Positions 36,200 through 45,257 of a stretch of 64,000 bases of DNA are shown piece after piece (position 1 is the stretch's first letter; the number at the start of each line of letters is the position of its first letter). Source of the DNA: Flavobacterium sp. Lineage in GTDB: Bacteria; Bacteroidota; Bacteroidia; Flavobacteriales; Flavobacteriaceae. Made by a program: the position numbers and the translations under genes. Location of the stretch: assembly GCA_021740105.1 (NCBI GenBank), contig JAIPAM010000003.1:124001-188000 (forward strand), given 5' to 3'. The notes below the pieces were generated by a model. It was not told the DNA's origin. It made no database searches and saw only the letters and a program-made list of their open reading frames with translations.

Positions 36200-37873
36200 A
36201 TGAACAAGACGGTAAACATAAATTTAGGTGGATTGGTATTTCATATTGATGAAGATGCATTCCAAAAATTGACGAATTATTTTGGTGCCATAAAACGCTC
36301 TTTATCCAATACCTCTGGTCAGGATGAAATAATCAAAGACATTGAAATTAGAATAGGTGAATTGATTTCGGAAAAACACACGAGTGATAAACAAGTAATA
36401 AGTCTTCGTGAAGTTGAAGAAATTATTTCAATTATGGGGCAACCTGAAGATTATAGAATTGAAGGCGATGAACCAATTGATGCTGAACCTATTTATACCA
36501 AAACCAAAATCACTAAAAAACTATATCGAGATGAAGAAAACGGCGCTATAGGTGGAGTTCTTGCTGGTTTAGGACATTACTTTGGTATTGATAAAGCATG
36601 GTTAAGAGTTATTCTATTGATTATGGTTTTTGCTGGGGGAACCGGAGTTGTAGCATACCTAATATTATGGATCGCCATGCCAGCAGCAAAAACAACATCT
36701 GAGAAATTAGAAATGCGTGGTGAAGCTGTGACTATTTCAAATATTGAAAAAAAAGTAAGAGAAGAAATTGACACTCTTTCAGAAAAACTAAAATCTACTG
36801 ATTTTGAAGGAGTTAAAAAAGGATTGAAATCAAATGGAAACAAATTAAAAAATTCATTTGGAGATATATTAGGAACAATAATAAATCTATTTGCAAAAGT
36901 TGTTGGAGCATTTATGGTTGTTATAAGTGTTGCTTTATTGATTGTTTTTTTAATTGGAGTAATGGCGTTTGGGACCCACAATTTTCCAGAATTTCCCTTT
37001 CATTCTTTTATTGAATTAGGAAATTTTACAGATTATCCTGTTTGGTTTTTTGGATTATTATTCTATTTAGCAGTAAGTATACCTAGTATTTTTGTTTTAT
37101 TATTAGGTATAAAAATAGTGGCTCCAACCAGTAAATCGATAGGATCAATTGCAAAATATGTACTATTGGCAATATGGATTATCGCGATAGGAATTCTAAT
37201 ATCTATTGGAGTAAAACAAGCGTCAGAATATACCTATGATGGAAGAATTTATGAGAAACAAACTATAAACCTAAATCCAAAAGATACCTTATACATTAAA
37301 TTTAAGAACAACGATTATTATTCCAAAGATAGTAATGATTATCAGTTTAAGGTAACCAAAGATTCTTTAAATCAAGAGGTGATTTATTCTAATAGCATCT
37401 CATTTCAAATTGAAAAAACCGATGAACTATTGCCTTATATTAAAATTAACAAAGAGGCAAGAGGAAATTCATTTGAAAATGCAAACACCAGAGCTGGAAA
37501 AATAAAATATGGATTCAAAATTATTGGAAATGAATTGGTTTTAGACAATTTTTTAATTAGCGAATTAAAAGATAAATATAGAGATCAAAAAGTAGAAATT
37601 AAATTATACTTACCAAAGGGAACTTTATTTAAGGTCAATTCGGGAGTGAAAAATTATGATTATTCCGATAATTCATTTTTTAATTTACATACTAGCTCAG
37701 ATGAATATATTTATAGTGTAAAGGATTCTCAGGTTAAATGTTTGAATTGCCCTGAAGAAGAAAATGAATTTGATGATATCGAGAATGATAGTATTGGCGG
37801 AATGGAAACAACAACTGTTTCGGTAAAAGTGGGTGGAAAAGAAATGATTAAAACCGTAACAAAAAACCACTAA
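36200..37873 (+). CDS. PspC-domain membrane protein
   Basis: A 557-residue inner-membrane protein. An N-terminal cytoplasmic domain (1-105) with a helical region EIIKDIEIRIGELISEK is followed by the PspC domain (about 107-162: KLYRDEENGAIGGVLAGLG, then the helix RVILLIMVFAGGTGVVAYLI). Three further transmembrane helices are at roughly 233-257, 281-303 and 315-340, then a 200-residue mainly beta C-terminal domain outside the membrane. PspC proteins sense or buffer envelope stress; this long version with a C-terminal domain is a Bacteroidetes form. Transcribed with padR. Confidence 0.88.
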   Translation: MNKTVNINLGGLVFHIDEDAFQKLTNYFGAIKRSLSNTSGQDEIIKDIEIRIGELISEKHTSDKQVISLREVEEIISIMGQPEDYRIEGDEPIDAEPIYTKTKITKKLYRDEENGAIGGVLAGLGHYFGIDKAWLRVILLIMVFAGGTGVVAYLILWIAMPAAKTTSEKLEMRGEAVTISNIEKKVREEIDTLSEKLKSTDFEGVKKGLKSNGNKLKNSFGDILGTIINLFAKVVGAFMVVISVALLIVFLIGVMAFGTHNFPEFPFHSFIELGNFTDYPVWFFGLLFYLAVSIPSIFVLLLGIKIVAPTSKSIGSIAKYVLLAIWIIAIGILISIGVKQASEYTYDGRIYEKQTINLNPKDTLYIKFKNNDYYSKDSNDYQFKVTKDSLNQEVIYSNSISFQIEKTDELLPYIKINKEARGNSFENANTRAGKIKYGFKIIGNELVLDNFLISELKDKYRDQKVEIKLYLPKGTLFKVNSGVKNYDYSDNSFFNLHTSSDEYIYSVKDSQVKCLNCPEEENEFDDIENDSIGGMETTTVSVKVGGKEMIKTVTKNH

Positions 37874-37937
37874 ATTAGTTTTCTTACACAGCAGCAATAG
37901 GACAATTATTAATACGATTCTAAATAAAAAAAGTGTT

Positions 37938-37965
37938 CAAATCCCGATTTGGATGCTTTTTTTTT
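37938..37965 (+). terminator. Terminator after the padR-pspC operon
   Basis: Stem CAAATC / GATTTG (37938-37943 and 37946-37951), extended imperfectly, ending in nine Ts (37957-37965). Confidence 0.7.
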
Positions 37966-37966
37966 C

Positions 37967-37974
37967 TATTTTTG
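37967..37974 (+). promoter_or_regulatory. -7 box for the GIN-domain gene
   Basis: TATTTTTG matches TAnnTTTG directly behind the previous terminator, 13 bp before the ATG at 37988. Confidence 0.4.
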
Positions 37975-37987
37975 ATAAAATTATTAT

Positions 37988-38833
37988 ATGAAAAAAATGA
38001 AAAAATTAGCCTTGTTATTTATTGCCGTTCTTATAACTGGATTTTCTTATGGACAAAAAAGAGAAAAAGTAAAAGGATCAAAAAATGTAACTATTGAGAA
38101 AAAAGAAATAGGGAATTTTGAAAATTTAGAGATTGAAGACAATATTGAAATTTTACTTATTAAAAGTGATAAATGTTCTTTAGAAATTGAAGCTGATGAT
38201 AATTTGCACAATGAAATTAATATCAATTCGATTGGTAACACCTTGCGATTAACTACATTAAAAGAGGTTGGTGGTTATAAAAAATTTCTTGTTAAGGTTT
38301 TTTACAACAATGATTTTAAATTATTGTTAGCAAAACATGAATCAATAATTACTGCTACAACAGAAATAGAATTAGATAACTTCACTGTAAAGAGTTTTGA
38401 TTTTTCAAAAATTTTCATGAATGGAAAGATAAAAACATTCACCATTATGCAAAATGATAAATCCAAATCGGAATTGAACGTAAAATCAGAAATAACGACA
38501 ATTGAATTAAGTAAAAATGCTCAATTAAAAGCATTGATTGCAGCAACTCAATTAAAGGCCGACTTATATCAAAAGTCAATTGCCATTATTGAAGGTGATG
38601 TTAATGAATTGAAATTACGATTGGATAATAATTCTGAGTTTACCGGAATGAATTTAATTTCCAAAACGGCAGAACTTATCGCAGAAGCTAATAGCACAAC
38701 CAAGATAAATGTAGTCAATAATGCCACTATTGAAGCTTCAGGAAAATCAGAAATTCAATTTTATGGAGATGCAAAAATTGAACTTAAAAAGTTTACTGAG
38801 AATACGGTTATTATGAAAAAGACTTTAAAATAA
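37988..38833 (+). CDS. DUF2807 (head GIN) domain exported protein
   Basis: A 281-residue exported protein: signal peptide to about residue 22 (ending SYGQ) and one GIN/DUF2807 region over most of the rest, with the characteristic short beta-strand repeats (FENLEIEDNIEILLIKSDKC, then alternating Ile/Leu and Asn/Lys residues) of a right-handed beta-helix. Function is unknown; such proteins are thought to be surface or periplasmic adhesin-like scaffolds. It follows the PspC gene but has its own -7 box after a terminator. Convergent with tRNA-Pro. Confidence 0.82.
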   Translation: MKKMKKLALLFIAVLITGFSYGQKREKVKGSKNVTIEKKEIGNFENLEIEDNIEILLIKSDKCSLEIEADDNLHNEININSIGNTLRLTTLKEVGGYKKFLVKVFYNNDFKLLLAKHESIITATTEIELDNFTVKSFDFSKIFMNGKIKTFTIMQNDKSKSELNVKSEITTIELSKNAQLKALIAATQLKADLYQKSIAIIEGDVNELKLRLDNNSEFTGMNLISKTAELIAEANSTTKINVVNNATIEASGKSEIQFYGDAKIELKKFTENTVIMKKTLK

Positions 38834-38856
38834 GTTTATTCATAAACCAAAAAAAA

Positions 38857-38882
38857 AATCCAAACTATACGTTTGGATTTTT
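38857..38882. terminator. Bidirectional terminator between the GIN gene and tRNA-Pro
   Basis: Perfect stem AATCCAAAC / GTTTGGATT (38857-38865 and 38871-38879) with loop TATAC, an A-run on the left and a T-run on the right; it immediately adjoins the tRNA 3' end. Confidence 0.85.
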
Positions 38883-38960
38883 TGGTCGGGGTGGCAGGAT
38901 TCGAACCTGCGGCCTCCTGCTCCCAAAGCAGGCGCGATAACCGAGCTACGCTACACCCCG
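38883..38960 (-). tRNA. tRNA-Pro (anticodon TGG)
   Basis: Complete cloverleaf on the minus strand: acceptor CGGGGTG / CACCCCG, anticodon stem CCTGC / GCAGG with loop TTTGGGA (anticodon TGG, at 38923-38925 on the plus strand), T-arm GCAGG TTCGAAT CCTGC, discriminator A. The CCA end is encoded. Length 78 nt. Confidence 0.97.
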
Positions 38961-38972
38961 TAAATTTGTGTG

Positions 38973-39002
38973 CAAATATATAATTATTTTTTGTTAATAC
39001 AA
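38973..39002 (-). promoter_or_regulatory. tRNA-Pro promoter
   Basis: On the minus strand, TTG (39002-39000), 19 bp, then TATATTTG (38980-38973). This is a full match to the Bacteroidetes promoter consensus, 12 bp before the tRNA 5' end. Confidence 0.7.
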
Positions 39003-39082
39003 CCAGATTTAATGAAATAGAATTTTATTCTTTTTCATTTGAATTAGTAATAAATTATATATGAAATATTTCAATTTAAACT

Positions 39083-39090
39083 TACATTTG
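39083..39090 (+). promoter_or_regulatory. -7 box of trxB
   Basis: TACATTTG at 39083-39090 matches TAnnTTTG, 30 bp before the ATG. A TTG at proper spacing is not obvious. Confidence 0.5.
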
Positions 39091-39120
39091 TACTGCTAAA
39101 AATATTTTTAAAAAAAGAAG

Positions 39121-40068
39121 ATGTCAAACACAATTGAAAAAATAAAATGCCTTATTATAGGTTCAGGACCTGCGGGTTATACCGCAGCAATATATGCAGC
39201 AAGAGCCAACATGAATCCCGTTTTATATCAAGGAACACAACCAGGAGGTCAATTGACAACTACAAATGAAGTTGAAAATTTTCCAGGTTATGTTGATGGT
39301 GTTACAGGGCCTGAAATGATGGTACAATTACAAAGTCAAGCACAACGTTTTGGAACTGATGTTCGTGATGGATGGGCAACAAAAGTTGAATTTTCAGGTG
39401 ATGTTCATAAAGTTTGGATTAATGACAGCAAGGAATTGCATTGTGAAACTGTAATTATTTCTACTGGAGCAACAGCAAAATATTTGGGATTACCTTCTGA
39501 ACAACATTATTTACAAACTGGTGGAGGCGTTTCTGCCTGTGCGATTTGTGATGGTTTTTTCTATAGAAATCAGGAAGTAGTTATTGTTGGAGCGGGAGAT
39601 TCTGCTTGTGAAGAGGCACATTACTTATCAAAAATGTGTTCTAAAGTTACTATGTTGGTTAGAAGTGAAAAGTTCAGGGCTTCTAAAATTATGGAAGAAA
39701 GAGTTCGTAAAACGGACAATATTACAATATTAATGAATCATGATACAGAAGAAGTTCTAGGTGATGGACAAGTTGTTTCCGCTGTAAAAGTTAAAAATAA
39801 AACTTCAGGTGAGGTTTTTGATATTCCTGCAACAGGTTTTTTCGTTGCAATTGGTCACAAACCAAATACAGATATATTCAAAGACTTTTTAAATCTTGAC
39901 GAGACAGGTTACATAATAAACATACCCGGAACTTCTAAAACTAATATTGCTGGAGTATTTGTAGCTGGAGATGCCGCAGATCACTTGTATCGTCAAGCTA
40001 TTACTGCTGCAGGCACAGGTTGTATGGCAGCTCTTGATGCCGAAAGATATTTGGCAAGTTTAGAATAA
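39121..40068 (+). CDS. trxB: Thioredoxin-disulfide reductase
   Basis: A 315-residue flavoprotein that uses NADPH to reduce thioredoxin. The FAD-binding GSGPAGY is at 14-20, the redox-active Cys pair at 140 and 143 in ACAICDG, the NADPH-binding GAGDSACEEA near 158-167, and the C-terminal FAD motif GVFVAGDAAD. All are typical of low-molecular-weight TrxB. It has its own terminator; no trxA is adjacent. Confidence 0.96.
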   Translation: MSNTIEKIKCLIIGSGPAGYTAAIYAARANMNPVLYQGTQPGGQLTTTNEVENFPGYVDGVTGPEMMVQLQSQAQRFGTDVRDGWATKVEFSGDVHKVWINDSKELHCETVIISTGATAKYLGLPSEQHYLQTGGGVSACAICDGFFYRNQEVVIVGAGDSACEEAHYLSKMCSKVTMLVRSEKFRASKIMEERVRKTDNITILMNHDTEEVLGDGQVVSAVKVKNKTSGEVFDIPATGFFVAIGHKPNTDIFKDFLNLDETGYIINIPGTSKTNIAGVFVAGDAADHLYRQAITAAGTGCMAALDAERYLASLE

Positions 40069-40092
40069 TTAATTTTCAATTTATATAAAAAA

Positions 40093-40122
40093 AGCGGAAC
40101 ATTATTGTTCGGCTTTTTTTTT
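40093..40122 (+). terminator. Terminator of trxB
   Basis: Stem AGCGGAACA / TGTTCGGCT (one mismatch) with TTAT loop and a run of Ts to 40122. Confidence 0.8.
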
Positions 40123-40295
40123 ACAATTTAAAGCAATAAAACATTCTTGCTAAAAATATTATTTATTGTATAATTCCCTACCTAAAACTACGATTTACAA
40201 AAAGAAATAGTCATCGTAATAAACGTTAAATAATCAAACCCATACGTAAACTAAATGTTACCAAATAAATATAAAAAATAGTATAAATTCGTACT

Positions 40296-41051
40296 ATGAA
40301 TAAGATAATTATTGTTGATGATTCCTCAACTTCAAGAATAACTTTGGAAAATTTTTTAGTTAAAAATTTTTCTGAAAATTTCGTAATTGTAGCTGTTTGT
40401 GAGGATGTAGAGTCTGCAAAAAAAGCAATTAAATCCAAAAAACCTGATTTAGTATTTCTTGATATTGAAATGCCAAATAAAAATGGATTTGAGTTATTGA
40501 AAGAATTAAAAGTAATAAAATTTGAGGTAATATTCACAACCTCACATACTGACTATGCAATTAAAGCAATTAAGGCAGATGCTTTAGATTATTTAATTAA
40601 GCCAATTAACCATATTGATCTAACAGTTGCTTTAAGAAGATTTGAAAACAAAAGAATTATAAAAGAAAGTAAAGATACTAAAGTGATTATTGCAAAGACA
40701 GGAAATGAATTAATAAAAAAGATTGCCTTTTCAACAGACACAGGTTATGAATTTATCAATATTAATTCTATTTTGTTTTGCGAGGCAAATAGTAATTATT
40801 GTAAGATTTTTTGCTCAGATGGTCGAGAAATATTACTTGCAAAAACATTAAAAAATATTGAAGAGCAACTAGCTTCTACAAATTTATTTCATCGAATTCA
40901 TAAATCGTATTTAGTAAATTTAAATTATATTCTTAGATTGAATAAATCAGGTTCATTAGAGGTTGAACTTCAAAACGGAATTAGACTTCCGGTATCGTTT
41001 AGACAAAAAGAAAAATTTCTTAATGCATTTAAAGAGAATTATGAAAAATAG
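40296..41051 (+). CDS. LytTR-family response regulator
   Basis: A 251-residue two-component regulator: receiver domain (1-118) with phospho-acceptor Asp56 in FLDIEMP, acidic pocket Asp8-Asp9 and Lys in YLIKPI, and a C-terminal LytTR DNA-binding domain (about 150-250; FINSILFCEANSNYCKIF, then FHRIHKSYLVNLNYI). No LytS-type sensor kinase is adjacent, so its partner is encoded elsewhere. LytTR regulators often control cell-surface or secreted products. Ends at a strong terminator. Confidence 0.92.
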   Translation: MNKIIIVDDSSTSRITLENFLVKNFSENFVIVAVCEDVESAKKAIKSKKPDLVFLDIEMPNKNGFELLKELKVIKFEVIFTTSHTDYAIKAIKADALDYLIKPINHIDLTVALRRFENKRIIKESKDTKVIIAKTGNELIKKIAFSTDTGYEFININSILFCEANSNYCKIFCSDGREILLAKTLKNIEEQLASTNLFHRIHKSYLVNLNYILRLNKSGSLEVELQNGIRLPVSFRQKEKFLNAFKENYEK

Positions 41052-41069
41052 ATAAATTGGTAATAAAAA

Positions 41070-41095
41070 AGCCTCGCATGTGCGAGGCTTTTTTT
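41070..41095. terminator. Bidirectional terminator between the LytTR and secDF genes
   Basis: Perfect 9-bp stem AGCCTCGCA / TGCGAGGCT (41070-41078 and 41081-41089) with a two-base TG centre, an A-run before and a T-run after. Confidence 0.9.
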
Positions 41096-41109
41096 ATATT
41101 TTATTCTTA

Positions 41110-44079
41110 TTAAGAATTGTGTTCTTTTTCGATTCTTTGGTGCTCAGCATCTGAGATTGTATCTACTAGAACTGGAGTTGCAATAAATAAAGAAGAGTAA
41201 GTTCCAACAACTATTCCTATTAACATAGCAAAGATAAATCCTCTGATTGATTCCCCACCAAAAATAAACATAATCAATAATACTAAAATCATTGTTAATG
41301 ATGTATTGATTGTTCTTGACATAGTTGAATTAATAGATTGGTTTACAATAGAATTGAAATTCCCTTTTGCTTTACCTCCTAAATATTCACGAACTCTGTC
41401 AAATACAATTACAGTATCGTTCATTGAATATCCAATAACCGTTAATATCGCAGCGATAAAATGTTGGTCAATTTCCATTCCGAATGGCATGTATTTCCAT
41501 AACAAAGAATAAATTCCTAATACAAAAATTACGTCATGTGCAACGGCAGCAAGAGCCCCAAGAGAATATTGCCATTTTCTAAAACTAACTACTAGATATA
41601 AACCTACAATTAACATTGCTCCAATAACAGCCCAATACGAATTGGTTTTAATATCATCAGCAACTGTAGGTCCAACTTTAGAAGCTTGAAGAATTCCTAG
41701 TTTTTTTCCATCATAACTGTTAACGAATTTATCGTAAGTCATAGAGGCATCAAAATGCTTTTTCAAGTTATCAAAAAGTATTTTATTAACTGCTTGATCT
41801 GCTTCAGTACCTGCTTCAGCTACTTTATATTTGGTTGTAATTTTTAATTGGTTGTCTTTACCAAAAACTTTAGCCTCAGCACTACCATCAAATACTTTCA
41901 ATAATTCTTCACGAACCAATTCAGCAGAAACTGGTTTATCAAAACGCACTTGGAAAGTTCTTCCTCCTACGAAATCTACCCCTTGATTCAATCCATTTGT
42001 AGAAAGTGAAATAATACTTACAATTACTACTAAACTTGAGAAGATATAAGTGTATTTTTTTACACCTAAGAAATCAAAGTGGAAATTAGTAAAGAAGTTT
42101 TTAGAGAAACCAGTTACAAAACTTAATTTGTTTCCTTTATTAACGCTCCAATCCAACAATATTCTTGTAATGAAAATTGAAGTAAACAAAGACGTTGCGA
42201 TACCTATTAATAATGTAGTTGCAAATCCTTGAATTGGACCTGTTCCGAAAATTAATAATACAGCTCCTGTTAAAACGTGAGTTACGTTCGCATCAACTAT
42301 AGAACGCATCGCTCCTTTCCATCCAAATGAGGCTTTAATTGCATCATCTATTGCTTTTCCGGCTCTAAGTTCTTCTTTAGCACGCTCATAAATAATAATG
42401 TTAGCATCGACTGCAGTTCCCATTGTTAATACAATACCTGCAATACCTGGAAGTGTCAATACAGCACCTAAACTTGCTAGAATACCAAATAAGAACAATA
42501 AGTTAACTGCCAAAGCAATATTTGCAAAAACTCCGGATTTACCATAATAAATCATCATCCAAAGCGATACAATCAATAAACCAATAATTGCTGAATTGGT
42601 ACCGTTATCAATAGCTTCTTGACCTAATGATGGTCCAACTACTTCTGATTGAACAATTTCTGCCGCAGCTGGTAATTTACCTGCTCTTAATACGTTAGCT
42701 AAATCTTTAGTTTCGGTGATATCAAAGTTTCCTGAAATTTCAGATCTTCCTCCTGAGATTGGACCACTAGAAACACCTGGGGCAGAATAAACCACATCGT
42801 CTAATACAATTGCAATATTACTTTTCTGAGTATACGCTTTTCCTGTTAATTCCTCCCAAGCTTTTGCGCCTTGACCACTCATTTGCATCGTTACTGATGG
42901 CTTTCCTAATTGGTCAAAAGAATCTTTAGCATCTGTTACAACACCACCACTCATAGCTGCTTGATTGTCTCTATTCCCTTTTAAAGCATATAATTCAACC
43001 GTTTCAATAGCTTTTTTTGTTTTTTCATCAACGATTGCGGTTGGTTTACCCCAAACAAATTTTGCATAACGTTTATCAGAAGGCAATAATATTCTAATAT
43101 CTTGACGTTTAAAATAACCGTTAATTGCAGCGGTATCTTTAGGCTCAACAACTCCTAAAATAGGACCGCCACCACCTGGTAAAAATCTCTTCAATAATGG
43201 GCCTAAATCTTTTTTATCAGAAACAGTATCTTTTTCTTTATCAGTTAATAAAGTGTCTATTGCTGTTTTAGCAGTTTCTTTAACTTCAACAGCACCTTTT
43301 TCAGTTAGCTTTAAAGTATTGTTTGCTGCCATCAAGAAATTACCTAATTCATCTACTTTATAGGTTTCCCAAAATTGTAATTGTGCGGTACTTGATAATA
43401 TTTTTTTAATACGATCTACATCTTTTGCCCCTGGAAGTTCAACTAAAATTCTTCCTGATTCTCCTAATTTTTGAATGTTAGGTTGGGTAACCCCAAATTT
43501 ATCAATACGTTTTCTTAATACTTCAAAAGCACTTTCAATTGACTCATCAACTTTTCTTCTGATTACTTTCTTAACCTCATCATCTGTTTTTTTGAAGTTC
43601 ACTTCATCACCTAATATTTTGTTAGCGAAAATATCAGGAGAAGAAAGTTTTATTTTTCCATCAGCCGCTTTCTCAAATTCCGCAAAAAACACATCTAAGT
43701 AATCTTGATTACCTTGTCTGTTTTTTGAAGCCTCCGCTAATGCTTGGTTAAAAATAGGGTTTTTAGAATTGTTAGATAATCCTTTAATGATGTCTTTTAC
43801 TGAAATTTGAAGTTGTACGTTAATACCTCCCTCTAAGTCTAACCCTTTATTGATTTTTTTATCTTTTACTTCGTTGTAAGTAAAATCTGTAAACCCAAGA
43901 TTAAATACTTTTTCTTTTCCAATTGAATCTAAATATTTTAATTCTTTTTCAGAATCACCATTAGCATATGTTTTGGCATCACTCTCTATATTTTGAGAAA
44001 CAAAAGTGAATGAAAGTTGGTAAATACTCACCAATGCAAATAAAATTGCGAAAAATTTAATAAGTCCTCTATTCTGCAT
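41110..44079 (-). CDS. secDF: Protein translocase SecDF (fused SecD and SecF)
   Basis: A 989-residue membrane protein that uses the proton-motive force to pull exported proteins through SecYEG. The SecD half has a large periplasmic domain after the first helix (about 30-500), then five helices with VGPSLGQEAI and FGTGPIQGFATTL. The SecF half begins near 650 with its own helix, a periplasmic segment containing DFVGGRTFQVRF, and five helices including GYSMNDTVIVFDRVRE. Fusion into one chain is the normal arrangement in Bacteroidetes and some Gram-positives. Twelve helices expected. Monocistronic, with a long leader. Confidence 0.95.
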   Translation of the reverse strand: MQNRGLIKFFAILFALVSIYQLSFTFVSQNIESDAKTYANGDSEKELKYLDSIGKEKVFNLGFTDFTYNEVKDKKINKGLDLEGGINVQLQISVKDIIKGLSNNSKNPIFNQALAEASKNRQGNQDYLDVFFAEFEKAADGKIKLSSPDIFANKILGDEVNFKKTDDEVKKVIRRKVDESIESAFEVLRKRIDKFGVTQPNIQKLGESGRILVELPGAKDVDRIKKILSSTAQLQFWETYKVDELGNFLMAANNTLKLTEKGAVEVKETAKTAIDTLLTDKEKDTVSDKKDLGPLLKRFLPGGGGPILGVVEPKDTAAINGYFKRQDIRILLPSDKRYAKFVWGKPTAIVDEKTKKAIETVELYALKGNRDNQAAMSGGVVTDAKDSFDQLGKPSVTMQMSGQGAKAWEELTGKAYTQKSNIAIVLDDVVYSAPGVSSGPISGGRSEISGNFDITETKDLANVLRAGKLPAAAEIVQSEVVGPSLGQEAIDNGTNSAIIGLLIVSLWMMIYYGKSGVFANIALAVNLLFLFGILASLGAVLTLPGIAGIVLTMGTAVDANIIIYERAKEELRAGKAIDDAIKASFGWKGAMRSIVDANVTHVLTGAVLLIFGTGPIQGFATTLLIGIATSLFTSIFITRILLDWSVNKGNKLSFVTGFSKNFFTNFHFDFLGVKKYTYIFSSLVVIVSIISLSTNGLNQGVDFVGGRTFQVRFDKPVSAELVREELLKVFDGSAEAKVFGKDNQLKITTKYKVAEAGTEADQAVNKILFDNLKKHFDASMTYDKFVNSYDGKKLGILQASKVGPTVADDIKTNSYWAVIGAMLIVGLYLVVSFRKWQYSLGALAAVAHDVIFVLGIYSLLWKYMPFGMEIDQHFIAAILTVIGYSMNDTVIVFDRVREYLGGKAKGNFNSIVNQSINSTMSRTINTSLTMILVLLIMFIFGGESIRGFIFAMLIGIVVGTYSSLFIATPVLVDTISDAEHQRIEKEHNS

Positions 44080-44202
44080 TATTACTATAGTTAATTAATT
44101 TTTATTCTATTATTATTTATAAAATTGTTAAAAATAAATAAAGTTCTAAATATTTTAAATAAAATACAACTTCTTTATCTAATCTTAATATTTTTTAGCT
44201 GA

Positions 44203-44233
44203 CAAATATATAATTCTCCTAGAGATTAACCAA
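44203..44233 (-). promoter_or_regulatory. secDF promoter with long leader
   Basis: On the minus strand, TTG (44233-44231), 20 bp, then TATATTTG (44210-44203). This places the 5' end of the mRNA about 115 nt before the secDF ATG, a long leader for this genome. No stable fold is obvious in it. Confidence 0.55.
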
Positions 44234-44254
44234 TTTATTTAATGATTAATATCA

Positions 44255-44279
44255 AAAAAAAGACTGCATTTTTGCAGCC
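44255..44279 (-). terminator. Terminator of mdh
   Basis: Stem CTGCA / TGCAG (44264-44268 and 44273-44277) with a four-base loop; on the minus strand it is followed by a T-run. Confidence 0.7.
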
Positions 44280-44302
44280 TTCTTTAAAAGTAGATTTATA
44301 AT

Positions 44303-45238
44303 TTATGCTAAAACAGATTTTAAATCTGCATTCATATTACAAACTGCATCAGCACTTTTAGCAAATAGTGCTTTTTCAGCCTCATTTAAATTAATTTCTA
44401 ATATTTCTTCAACACCATTTTTCCCGATAATACATGGAACTCCAATACAAATGTCATTTTGACCATATTCCCCTTCTAAAAATACCGAACATGCAATCAT
44501 TTTTCTTTGATTATTTAATATAGAATCTACCAAATAAGCAACAGAAGCTCCTGGTGCATACCAAGCTGAAGTACCTAAAAGCCCTGTTAAAGTAGCTCCA
44601 CCAACCATAGTTGCAGCCGCTACTTTTTCTAACTCTTCAGCAGATAAAAACTCAGAAACTGGAATACCATTGTAAGAAGCCAAACGAGTTAAAGGAATCA
44701 TTGTAGTATCTCCGTGACCTCCAATTACCATAGCAGAAATGTCATTTGATGGAGTAGCTAAAGCATCGGCTAAATAATATCTGAAGCGAGAACTATCTAA
44801 AGCTCCTCCCATTCCAATTATTCTATTTTTTGGCAATCCAGTAGCTTTTAAAGCTAAGTAAGTCATTGTATCCATTGGATTTGAAACCACTACAACAATT
44901 GTATTTGGCGAAAATTTCAAAACATTTTCAACTACTGTTTTTACAATTCCAGCATTAATGCCAATTAATTCTTCACGAGTCATTCCAGGTTTTCTTGGAA
45001 TCCCTGAAGTTATTACGACCACATCACTGTTAGCTGTTTTTGAGTAATCATTTGTAACTCCGGAAACTCTAGTATTAAATCCTGTATTGGTAGCACATTG
45101 CATGATATCTATAGCTTTACCTTCAGCAAAACCTTCTTTAATATCTAATAATACTACTTCACTTGCAATTCCTCTATATGAAATTGCGTCTGCGCAAGAT
45201 GCTCCCACATTCCCTGCTCCTACTATTGTAACTTTCAT
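44303..45238 (-). CDS. mdh: Malate dehydrogenase
   Basis: NAD-dependent oxidation of malate to oxaloacetate in the TCA cycle. I start at the Met encoded at 45238, giving 311 residues, the family norm; the 14 residues before it are not family-like and overlap the previous gene. Visible are NAD-binding VGAGNVGAS (5-13), Asp32 for NAD specificity, substrate Arg82 and Arg88, Arg151 and catalytic His175 in GGHGDTTM. It is the LDH-like MDH type common in Bacteroidetes. It follows DUF6588 and gyrB on the same strand but has a -7 box within the end of the DUF6588 gene. Confidence 0.96.
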   Translation of the reverse strand: MKVTIVGAGNVGASCADAISYRGIASEVVLLDIKEGFAEGKAIDIMQCATNTGFNTRVSGVTNDYSKTANSDVVVITSGIPRKPGMTREELIGINAGIVKTVVENVLKFSPNTIVVVVSNPMDTMTYLALKATGLPKNRIIGMGGALDSSRFRYYLADALATPSNDISAMVIGGHGDTTMIPLTRLASYNGIPVSEFLSAEELEKVAAATMVGGATLTGLLGTSAWYAPGASVAYLVDSILNNQRKMIACSVFLEGEYGQNDICIGVPCIIGKNGVEEILEINLNEAEKALFAKSADAVCNMNADLKSVLA

Positions 45239-45257
45239 TTTTATTGTTTTATAATTA

